A stretch of DNA of 12,837 bases from CAYSND01 sp964642235 (GTDB lineage: Bacteria; Bacteroidota; Bacteroidia; Bacteroidales; UBA932), in assembly GCA_964642235.1 (NCBI GenBank), contig CAZXOP010000048.1, forward strand, positions 1-12,837. The letters are read 5' to 3'. Below are positions 6,304 to 12,467 of this stretch, piece by piece. Under the pieces are notes generated by a model. The model was not told the DNA's origin. It worked only from the letters and a program-made list of their open reading frames with translations, and ran no database searches. A program made the translations under genes and the position numbers. Numbering within the stretch: the stretch's first letter is position 1; every line of letters starts with the position of its first letter.

Positions 6304-7365
6304 CTAAGAGATTCGCGAAGCGAATCTCACCGAATCGCCCCATTGGTCCCAACCAATGGGAATTTTTAATTTTGCGAGGTTCTCCTCCAGCCGCGACTTT
6401 GAAATCTGCGCATCCTCCTCTAAACCAGGCTTATTGTCATAAATAGAATAACTGCTCCTAACCTCAGGGAGAGTCATATTTGGCATTATAATATTAGCTC
6501 CGGCGAGGATTCCACTCTCTCTTGCATCAGAGTCAAGTACCTGAAGAGCTGTGGTCGCCACTATATTGATATCCGGCATCAAAAGACGCAGGAGCGCAAT
6601 CATTTTCAGAGAGCGTTCGAGCCTAATCTCCACCGAAGGTATTTGATCTTTGAATTTAAAGAGCGGAGTTTCATGATGCGGAATATAGGGTCCCATCCCA
6701 CACATATCTATATCGAACTCCTTGAAAAAGAGGAGATCATCAGCCAGGTTCTCTATTTTCTGAAAAGGTACCCCGATCATCACCCCGGTTCCCACCTGAT
6801 ACCCAACCCTTTTAAGTGCCTCAAGTGCCTCCATCCTAGAATAAAAAGAGTGGAGTGAGTCATTGGGATGGAGTTTATTATAGAGAGATTCTGTGGAACT
6901 CTCAATCTTGAGAAGATAACGATGAGCCCCTGCATTGAACCATTCGGAATAGACAGATTCCTTCTGCTCTCCGAGCGATAAAGTTATCCCTAGTGGTGAA
7001 TTTATAGAAAGGAGCTTTATTTTTAAAATTATTTCGGTTATTTTCGAGATGAACTCCGGATCGGTACGTTCGCCACCCTGAATCGCAATTGAGCCATACC
7101 CTGCATCCATAGCAAATTTAGCGGCAGCGAGAACCTGTTCAGTATTAAGCTCATAACGTGAAGTGTGGCGATTATCCGAACGGAGACCGCAGTAAAGACA
7201 ATTTTTGCGGCAAATATTGGATATCTCGATTAACCCTCTGAGATAAACCTTCTCCCCTATCGTTTCGACCTTTTTTTGGTAGGCCCTTTTATAAAGTAAA
7301 GCCACCTTTTCAGGGTTCTCCTCATTGAGCTGCTCGATAATATAGTCCCGTATAATCTCTTCCAT
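6304..7365 (-). CDS. hydE: [FeFe]-hydrogenase H-cluster radical SAM maturase HydE
   Basis: HydE is a cytoplasmic radical SAM enzyme that, with HydG and HydF, builds the 2Fe subcluster of [FeFe] hydrogenase, and it acts on the HydG-made iron complex. The 353-aa length matches the family. The radical SAM cluster motif is CRKNCLYC (Cys52, 56, 59), followed by GLR. SAM-binding type motifs IAIQGGE (93-99) and LLKIESS (151-157) follow in barrel order, and GTGVMIGVPFQ (192-202) with GMGPYIPH (223-230) are typical of HydE. Biotin synthase and PylB are relatives, but the adjoining hydF gene decides for HydE. The start ATG overlaps the hydF stop (TAATG), so translation is probably coupled. The last codons (VRFASRIS) lie in a perfect hairpin, and an antisense terminator-like hairpin lies under IPIGWDQWG. 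Confidence 0.95.
   Translation of the reverse strand: MEEIIRDYIIEQLNEENPEKVALLYKRAYQKKVETIGEKVYLRGLIEISNICRKNCLYCGLRSDNRHTSRYELNTEQVLAAAKFAMDAGYGSIAIQGGERTDPEFISKITEIILKIKLLSINSPLGITLSLGEQKESVYSEWFNAGAHRYLLKIESSTESLYNKLHPNDSLHSFYSRMEALEALKRVGYQVGTGVMIGVPFQKIENLADDLLFFKEFDIDMCGMGPYIPHHETPLFKFKDQIPSVEIRLERSLKMIALLRLLMPDINIVATTALQVLDSDARESGILAGANIIMPNMTLPEVRSSYSIYDNKPGLEEDAQISKSRLEENLAKLKIPIGWDQWGDSVRFASRIS
6308..6328 (-). terminator. Perfect hairpin at the end of hydE, possible weak terminator
   Basis: GAGATTCGC (6308-6316) and GCGAATCTC (6320-6328) pair perfectly around a three-base loop. The hairpin ends just before the hydE stop codon (6304-6306). On the minus strand only TTAGTATTTC follows, a poor T-tract, so termination activity is doubtful. 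It may belong to the hairpin cluster next to it. Confidence 0.4.
6339..6373 (+). terminator. Terminator-like hairpin for the envelope operon, antisense to hydE
   Basis: CCCATTGGT (6339-6347) pairs with ACCAATGGG (6352-6360) around the loop CCCA, and AATTTTTAATTTT follows at 6361-6373. On the + strand this has the form of a rho-independent terminator, about 150 bases beyond the last operon stop. It lies entirely within hydE coding sequence on the other strand, so the pairing could be a coincidence of codons. Confidence 0.55.
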
Positions 7366-8594
7366 TACTTAGTAAGATTAAATGGTTCTACTGCTCTTTC
7401 AAAAATACCGGACATATATGCTATTGCCATTCCGTAATTGGTAACGGGTACTTTTTTCTTAAGGGCCGGTTGGAGCCTCGAAGCGAGCTGACGTGCAGTG
7501 ATAACACACCCCCCACACTGCGCCACAAGAGCATATTCTGTTATCTCCCTTGGAATCTTATCAAGACCTGCAACTATCTCGAACTCTAATTTTTTCCCTG
7601 TGAATTTCTTAAAAAGATTTGGAAGTTTAACCCTACCTATATCTTCACAAGATGCGTGATGAGAACAAGATTCGAGAATAAGGATACGATCTCCATCCTT
7701 TAGCTGGGAGATGGTAGGAGTCCCCTCTATATAGTCATAAAAACACCCTTTGCTTCTTGCCAACAACATACTGAAACTTGTCAAAGGAATCTCTGCCGGA
7801 ACTATTTTAGCCACTTGTGAAAAGACTTGACTATCAGTAACAACTAATTTAGGGGGGATAGAAAGAGGGGATGAATTTACCTTCGTTTCGATATAAATTG
7901 GAAGCTGTTCAGGGAGGAGAACTGTGGCTATGGCCTGACGGTCAAGTAAATCCCTTATAGCCATCACTTGAGGGAGGATTAATCGCCCTGTGGGGGCTTG
8001 GCTATCGATGGGGCAAACAAGTACTACCTCATCATCTTTCTCAATCATATTTTCAAATAGGGGTCTCTCTCGGTACGGGGATTCTGCTGCTCCTTTAACA
8101 ATTAATGAGAGAAGAAGTTCCACCACCTCTCTCTGTTCATCTTCATCTATCAGGCTACAAGAAAACTCTATGAGATCAAATGCATAGATTTCAGAGAGTT
8201 CAGAAGCCGTCTCAGGATTAAGGGGGATTATATCTGATTGATTATGCACCAATATCACAGGTACATTCATCTCCTTTAGCTCTTTAAGGAGTCTCTTCTC
8301 GACACTCCCAAAGTTATTTGCAGTAAATAGAAGTAGTGCTAAATCTATCTGAGCAATTACCTCTTTGGTCTTAGCAACCCTTTTTTTCCCAAGCTCACTC
8401 TGATCATCGAGTCCGGCTGTATCTATTAATTGGCATGGGCCAAGTCCGAATATCTCTATCCTCTTCTTAATAGGGTCGGTAGTAGTCCCGGGGGTATCTG
8501 AGACTATTGCAAACTCCTGCCCTATCAATGTGTTAATCAGTGAGCTTTTTCCGGTATTGGTCCTCCCGAATATCCCTATATTGGTTAAATTCAT
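7365..8594 (-). CDS. hydF: [FeFe]-hydrogenase maturation GTPase HydF
   Basis: HydF is a cytoplasmic GTPase and iron-sulfur scaffold that carries the 2Fe precursor and delivers it to apo-hydrogenase. The 409-aa length is normal. The GTPase domain has P-loop GRTNTGKS (10-17), a switch-I Thr in TPGTTTDP (34-41), DTAG (58-61) and NQSD (118-121, in place of the common NKxD). A dimerisation domain follows, then the cluster domain with CSH (310-312) and QCGGC (359-363). Most HydF sequences I recall have His before CxxC; here it is Gln359. The start ATG follows an AT-rich leader, and a TATTTTTG element lies upstream on this strand. hydE follows with a TAATG overlap. hydG is not in the window and must be encoded elsewhere if the pathway is complete. 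Confidence 0.95.
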   Translation of the reverse strand: MNLTNIGIFGRTNTGKSSLINTLIGQEFAIVSDTPGTTTDPIKKRIEIFGLGPCQLIDTAGLDDQSELGKKRVAKTKEVIAQIDLALLLFTANNFGSVEKRLLKELKEMNVPVILVHNQSDIIPLNPETASELSEIYAFDLIEFSCSLIDEDEQREVVELLLSLIVKGAAESPYRERPLFENMIEKDDEVVLVCPIDSQAPTGRLILPQVMAIRDLLDRQAIATVLLPEQLPIYIETKVNSSPLSIPPKLVVTDSQVFSQVAKIVPAEIPLTSFSMLLARSKGCFYDYIEGTPTISQLKDGDRILILESCSHHASCEDIGRVKLPNLFKKFTGKKLEFEIVAGLDKIPREITEYALVAQCGGCVITARQLASRLQPALKKKVPVTNYGMAIAYMSGIFERAVEPFNLTK

Positions 8595-8616
8595 TTTTAT
8601 ATTTTATTAATAATTA

Positions 8617-8624
8617 CAAAAATA
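8617..8624 (-). promoter_or_regulatory. Candidate -7 element of the hydFE promoter
   Basis: TATTTTTG, read on the minus strand, fits TAnnTTTG and lies 23 bases before the hydF start codon. No good -33 element is seen at the right distance, so this rests on one motif. Confidence 0.45.
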
Positions 8625-8676
8625 AGTATTTTTTCAATCTTATTTTCCACTTCTAACTATATCTCATCCCAAAAGA

Positions 8677-8684
8677 TATTTTTG
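8677..8684 (+). promoter_or_regulatory. Candidate -7 element for the small membrane protein gene
   Basis: TATTTTTG fits TAnnTTTG and ends 26 bases before the ATG at 8711. It faces away from the similar element of hydFE, so the 116-base gap 8595-8710 reads as a divergent promoter region. No matching -33 element is clear. Confidence 0.45.
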
Positions 8685-8710
8685 TAAGACAATACTAAAA
8701 TTAAGTTTTT

Positions 8711-8887
8711 ATGGACATGTTAAATTATTTCAAAGAGTACATTAAGGAGAGTTTCAGAAGAATGAATACTCCCGGGGGGATATTAAGAATCTCCGTTTTT
8801 GTTTTATTTATTATCATTATAATAGTAGGTATCTGCTATTTGGATGTAATTATAAACGCCTTTAAGATAGGTTGGAATAGCCAATAA
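8711..8887 (+). CDS. Small single-span membrane protein, 58 aa
   Basis: This short gene runs from ATG 8711 to TAA 8885-8887, with a second possible start at ATG 8717. The N-terminal third is charged and helical (NYFKEYIKESFRRMNTPGG, 5-23). Residues about 27-43 form a strongly hydrophobic Ile/Val-rich segment (VFVLFIIIIIVGICY is its core), and the tail reads LDVIINAFKIGWNSQ. By the positive-inside rule the N-terminus should be cytoplasmic. No family is recognised. It fills what would otherwise be a 350-base gap, has a promoter-like element upstream and points the same way as the next two genes. The gap of 63 bases to the DUF6913 gene holds another promoter-like element, so the two may be transcribed separately. 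Confidence 0.62.
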   Translation: MDMLNYFKEYIKESFRRMNTPGGILRISVFVLFIIIIIVGICYLDVIINAFKIGWNSQ

Positions 8888-8922
8888 AAAAAGATATTAT
8901 GCTCTCCTTTAGTATTTTTTAC

Positions 8923-8930
8923 TATTTTTG
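8923..8930 (+). promoter_or_regulatory. Candidate -7 element for the DUF6913/PopT pair
   Basis: TATTTTTG fits TAnnTTTG and ends 20 bases before the ATG at 8951. A convincing -33 element is not visible. Confidence 0.45.
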
Positions 8931-8950
8931 CGCAGTACTAAGTCAATATA

Positions 8951-9499
8951 ATGAAGAAGTTTTTATCAGGTTTTGCTCAAAGAAAGGCACTGCGTAAGAG
9001 CAGAAATATTAATCGGGAGAGACAATACACCTCTATAAAGGATGCAAAGAGCGTTGCTTTTATCTTTAATGTACATGATATTGGGATTTTGGATGGAGTA
9101 ACACATCTTAGGGAGGAACTTAAAAAGCTCTCTATTCCCTATAAAGCTATAGCTGTAGATATTACTGAAGAGACAATGAGTGTTCAGGCATATCAGTCCG
9201 ACCCGAATATTATTAACCTCCATGTCATAGATACTAACTGGTATGGGCTTCCGGAAAAATCATTAATCGCTGAGTTTGAGAGTAATAAATTCGATATTCT
9301 TTTTGATCTCTCTTTCAACAGGTTATTTACTATTGATTATCTGCTAAATACCTCCTCTGCCCTATTGAAAATAACTTCTAACCCCTTATTAAAAGATACT
9401 TGCGATTTAATTATCGAGGATACCCCTCGTAAATTACAGCCAAAAGAGTATGTTTCAAGGGTTATTGATTATTTGACATCTATTAAATCACCATCATAA
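8951..9499 (+). CDS. DUF6913-type conserved Bacteroidota protein
   Basis: The 182-aa protein has no signal peptide or membrane segment and should be cytoplasmic. A basic N-terminus (FAQRKALRKSRNINRERQ, 8-25) precedes an alpha/beta part. SVAFIFNVHDIGILDGVTHLREELKK (34-59) looks like a first strand and helix, and PYKAIAVDI (63-71) like a second strand. KFDILFDLSF (113-122), ALLKITSN (137-144) and DLIIEDTPRKLQPKEYVSRVIDYL (152-175) follow. This matches what I remember of DUF6913 in Bacteroidota, whose function is unknown. Family assignment is from memory, so moderate. The DUF368 gene starts 8 bases after its stop, so the two are probably co-transcribed. ATG 8951 is the first start after the promoter-like element. 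Confidence 0.8.
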   Translation: MKKFLSGFAQRKALRKSRNINRERQYTSIKDAKSVAFIFNVHDIGILDGVTHLREELKKLSIPYKAIAVDITEETMSVQAYQSDPNIINLHVIDTNWYGLPEKSLIAEFESNKFDILFDLSFNRLFTIDYLLNTSSALLKITSNPLLKDTCDLIIEDTPRKLQPKEYVSRVIDYLTSIKSPS

Positions 9500-9507
9500 T
9501 TTCAATA

Positions 9508-10425
9508 ATGAGAAAATTTTCTTCCTATTTGTTAGTTACATTAAAAGGGATAGCTATGGGCGCAGCCGATGTGATTCCCGGAGTTTCAGGAGGTACAATT
9601 GCTTTCTTGACAGGAATCTATTCTGAATTAATTAATTCCATTAAATCTATTGATTTCAAAGCTATTAAGCTACTTTTTACCGGAAAATTCAAACAATTTT
9701 GGACTAAAATTAATGGCACTTTTCTATTATCTCTTGTGTTAGGGATTATGATAAGCATCCTTTCTCTTGCCAAAGTCATGAAATACCTAATGGAAAATGA
9801 GCCTATTGCCCTTTGGTCATTTTTCTTCGGACTTATTATCTCTTCGGCAATATATATCCTGAAAGATGTAAAGAAGTGGAAGTTCAGAGATGTTATATCG
9901 TTATTGGTCGGAGGTGCGATTGGGGCTGTTATCTGTATACTTTCTCCTACTCAAACTCCTGATGGTCTATGGTTTATTTTCCTTTGTGGTGCTGTAGCTA
10001 TATGTGCTATGATACTCCCCGGTATCTCCGGTAGTTTTATTCTACTTCTCATGGGGAAATATCATTACATAGTTCTGGAAACAGTTGGTACTGTCGTTAG
10101 TGATTTCACTTGGCATAAGATGCTCATTATTATAGTATTTGCTTGTGGTGCCCTTATTGGTATAATCTCTTTTTCACATGTTCTTTCATGGCTTTTGAAG
10201 AATTATTATAATATGGCTATAACCCTCCTTTCAGGGTTTATGATTGGCTCCTTAGTAAAGATTTGGCCTTGGCAACAGGCTCTTGCAGACGGAACTTCCC
10301 GCCCTGCTGCCCCCGGTGAATCTATTGGATTGGCACTCCTTTTCATTGGAATAGGTGTTGTGATTGTCTTTGTAATAGAGGGATTTGCAGCGATGAAAAG
10401 CAAAAAATCGGTAAAAACTGTTTAA
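9508..10425 (+). CDS. DUF368 membrane protein, PopT-type undecaprenyl-phosphate translocase
   Basis: The 305-aa polytopic inner-membrane protein has the two family signatures in its two halves: GAADVIPGVSGGTIAFLTGIY (from residue 18) and AMILPGISGSFILLLMGKY (167-185), which suggests an inverted-repeat architecture. About eight hydrophobic segments are visible, with a charged C-terminal tail after EGFAAMK. DUF368 proteins (PopT) have been reported to return undecaprenyl phosphate from the outer to the inner face of the cytoplasmic membrane for reuse in peptidoglycan and glycan synthesis. Assignment to that activity is by family. The gene lies 8 bases after the DUF6913 gene. Its stop is only 16 bases from the stop of the convergent MFS gene, and no terminator hairpin is visible between them. 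Confidence 0.9.
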   Translation: MRKFSSYLLVTLKGIAMGAADVIPGVSGGTIAFLTGIYSELINSIKSIDFKAIKLLFTGKFKQFWTKINGTFLLSLVLGIMISILSLAKVMKYLMENEPIALWSFFFGLIISSAIYILKDVKKWKFRDVISLLVGGAIGAVICILSPTQTPDGLWFIFLCGAVAICAMILPGISGSFILLLMGKYHYIVLETVGTVVSDFTWHKMLIIIVFACGALIGIISFSHVLSWLLKNYYNMAITLLSGFMIGSLVKIWPWQQALADGTSRPAAPGESIGLALLFIGIGVVIVFVIEGFAAMKSKKSVKTV

Positions 10426-10441
10426 CCACCTTGGGCTCTTT

Positions 10442-11620
10442 TCAGACTCTACTTTTAAGAATTTTAGGGACAATCAGGAAGTACGCAATAACGATCAAAG
10501 TTACCACTGCGGTAATTGAAAATGCTATTGTTGCACCGAATTTGTACCAAACGAATCCTGTGATGGAGCTTGCCAACATTGCGCAGATGCTCTGAAATGC
10601 AGAGAAAGTTCCTATTGCGGTAGCAGTATCCTTTTTGTCGGAGATATTTGAAATCCAGGCCTTTGCAACTCCTTCCGAGGCAGCAGCATAAATGCCGTAG
10701 AGGAAGAAAAGGAAGATAAAGATGTAGAGATTGTGATTTATTGCCATTCCAAAATAGACAGCAGCAAACAATATAAGACCAAAAAGGAAGATCCGTTTTA
10801 ATCCTATCTTGTCTGCAATTACCCCTAAAGGGAATGAAAAGAGGGCGTAAACGAGGTTATAGAAGATATAAACACCTATGACCATAGTGTCATTAAGCCC
10901 TGCTTGTTTTGCCTGAAGCAAAAGGAACATGTCAGAACTGTTAAATAGGGTAAAGAGCAATAATCCGATTACCAAGGTTTTATACTCTTTTGGGCTACTT
11001 TTCCAATACCCCATAAAGGAGAAAAAGGAGACTTTCTCCTTGGGTTTATCAGTGACTTTTTTCTTATCTTTTAATAGTAATGAGGCAACAACAGCGAATA
11101 GACCGGGTACGAAGGCTATAAGAAATAGATGCCGATAGTCTTCAGGGAAGAAATAGAGATAGAGTAATGCCAATGCGGGACCTATTACAGCACCAAGGGT
11201 ATCCATGGAACGGTGGAAACCAAAGACTTTCCCTTTGGTCTGTGGGGTGGCCTCATCGGAGAGGATTGCGTCGCGTGCCCCTATACGGATTCCTTTCCCA
11301 AAACGGTCGAAAGTTCTTGCAAAGAAGACCCATATAGGGTATGTAAATGCTGCCATCATTGGTTTAGAGAGAGCAGATAAGAGATATCCTATCTGGACAA
11401 ATGGTGCTCTACGTGCTTTTGAATCAGAAAGTTTTCCAAAATACCCTTTGCTTAACCCTGCAACCGCCTCTGCTACCCCTTCAAGGATTCCGATAAGTAA
11501 TACAGAAAAACCTATATTTTTTAGATAGATAGGCATTATTGGGTAAAGCATTTCGCTTGCCATATCTGTCAGCAGACTTACTACTGACAAAATCCAAATG
11601 GTTTTGGTTATGTATTTCAT
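10442..11620 (-). CDS. MFS transporter, probable drug/small-molecule efflux type
   Basis: The 392-aa length and roughly twelve hydrophobic segments fit a major facilitator. The first helix region has LTDMASEMLYPIMPIYL (17-33). The first loop holds a motif-A-like GYFGKLSDSKARR (59-71), and FDRFGKGIRIGARDAILSD (104-122) marks loop 4-5. The second half has a shorter motif-A repeat, FPLGVIADKIGLKR. Proteins with the DMASEMLYP and GKGIR signatures are usually annotated as MFS efflux proteins; substrate cannot be predicted. The ATG follows the DUF169 stop without any gap (TAAATG), so the two should be co-translated. The C-terminus ends 16 bases from the convergent DUF368 gene. Confidence 0.92.
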   Translation of the reverse strand: MKYITKTIWILSVVSLLTDMASEMLYPIMPIYLKNIGFSVLLIGILEGVAEAVAGLSKGYFGKLSDSKARRAPFVQIGYLLSALSKPMMAAFTYPIWVFFARTFDRFGKGIRIGARDAILSDEATPQTKGKVFGFHRSMDTLGAVIGPALALLYLYFFPEDYRHLFLIAFVPGLFAVVASLLLKDKKKVTDKPKEKVSFFSFMGYWKSSPKEYKTLVIGLLLFTLFNSSDMFLLLQAKQAGLNDTMVIGVYIFYNLVYALFSFPLGVIADKIGLKRIFLFGLILFAAVYFGMAINHNLYIFIFLFFLYGIYAAASEGVAKAWISNISDKKDTATAIGTFSAFQSICAMLASSITGFVWYKFGATIAFSITAVVTLIVIAYFLIVPKILKSRV

Positions 11621-12340
11621 TTAGCGGGGGGAGTTATTGATTCTTTCTTTGACTTTCATCCATGCGGGTACACCACTCAAACATGACTGATTTATAGTGT
11701 CATACATAGTCTTAAATCGGGACATCGGTATTGCGAATGAGAGTATGTTTTCCTCTACTGATGGACGGACAGAGGGGTCAAAAAACCCAAGGAAGGTACG
11801 ATGACCATTTCGTTTATTCTCTACTATTGTTTGTGAGATTAGTGAGCTACACCCAGAGCCAAAGGGTACTGAGACTGCGTCTGGTAGATTTGTATCGAAT
11901 AGAGTCCATGAAATTAAGCCTGTCAATACATCAGGGGTGGCAAAAAAGAGAATACCCTCTAATTCGTTAAAGTTTTTAGCCTTGTCTAATGAGGCAAAAT
12001 TTATATACTCATTCGATTTGTCAAGCATATCGAGGTTATCGATAAACTCTTCCACCATTTCCGGTGTCTGTTTATATAGCTCTTTCTTTGAGACAAAATC
12101 TTTTATATATGGGAGTGGCTTGGAGAAACCGGTATAGACACGCCCACCGCCACAAGAGATAGAGTCGGCATTAAAACTCAATGGCTTCCCTTCTCTAACA
12201 GGTTTAAGATATTTTATAAAACACCCTTGAGTCCTCTCGGAAAGAGGTGCCTCAGGCTTTTCAGAGTACCAAAACCCTATTGGCAATTCATATTCACCAA
12301 AAGCCTTTTTGAAGTTATCTATAAAAATACCAATATCCAT
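11621..12340 (-). CDS. DUF169 domain protein
   Basis: The product has 239 aa from ATG 12340. DUF169 features are visible: the IGFWYSEKPE start of the domain, a TQGCFIKYL strand and the strong Cys-Gly signature SISCGGGRVYTGF. FFATPDVLTGLISW, PFGSGCSSL and FAIPMSRF follow near the C-terminus. Four Cys (40, 63, 164, 220) could bind metal or a cofactor; that is inference, since the family function is not established. There is no signal peptide. An in-frame GTG at 12364 would add eight residues, but it is the last base triplet overlap of a TACCTTTG promoter element and would lie before the transcript start, so ATG 12340 is preferred. The stop directly abuts the MFS start. Confidence 0.85.
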   Translation of the reverse strand: MDIGIFIDNFKKAFGEYELPIGFWYSEKPEAPLSERTQGCFIKYLKPVREGKPLSFNADSISCGGGRVYTGFSKPLPYIKDFVSKKELYKQTPEMVEEFIDNLDMLDKSNEYINFASLDKAKNFNELEGILFFATPDVLTGLISWTLFDTNLPDAVSVPFGSGCSSLISQTIVENKRNGHRTFLGFFDPSVRPSVEENILSFAIPMSRFKTMYDTINQSCLSGVPAWMKVKERINNSPR

Positions 12341-12363
12341 ATCGTTATAAGAATTATCCCCCA

Positions 12364-12371
12364 CAAAGGTA
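12364..12371 (-). promoter_or_regulatory. Candidate -7 element of the DUF169-MFS operon
   Basis: TACCTTTG on the minus strand fits TAnnTTTG. A TTTTTG lies upstream, but 23 bases away instead of about 19. The predicted transcript start lies near 12356-12360, which leaves a leader of about 17 bases before ATG 12340 and excludes the GTG at 12364 as start. Confidence 0.5.
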
Positions 12372-12419
12372 TTTATTTGTAGTTAAATTGTTTTCAAAAA
12401 GATAAAAAAAGTGAGTGCT

Positions 12420-12456
12420 TCCCTTCGGTCATTGCGGACCCTGTTCAGCAATCTCT
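12420..12456. repeat. REP-like intergenic element
   Basis: The sequence GGTCATTGCGGACCC, followed after a few bases by CAGCAATCTC, contains inverted ATTGC/GCAAT arms (12431-12435 and 12448-12452) and GGTC/GACC. The TCATTGCGG...GCAATCTC pattern is one I recall from short interspersed repeats downstream of genes in many bacteria. Only one copy is visible here, so calling it a repeat is inference. It lies just beyond the glycosylase stop codon. The minus strand then has ACTCACTTTTTTTATC, which may aid termination. Confidence 0.4.
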
Positions 12457-12467
12457 GCCATGTATCT

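Noticed and set aside
6187..6340. The hairpin cluster as a CRISPR array or attachment site
   Set aside because: The inverted repeats differ from one another, there are no regular direct repeats with spacers, and no integrase or cas gene is present.
11205..11528. A 107-codon plus-strand frame opposite the MFS gene
   Set aside because: It has no recognisable protein features and is explained as the antisense shadow of a well-supported transporter. The same holds for frames at 914-1499, 3139-3360, 6643-6858, 7990-8187, 8966-9223, 10206-10473, 10929-11138 and 11731-12137.
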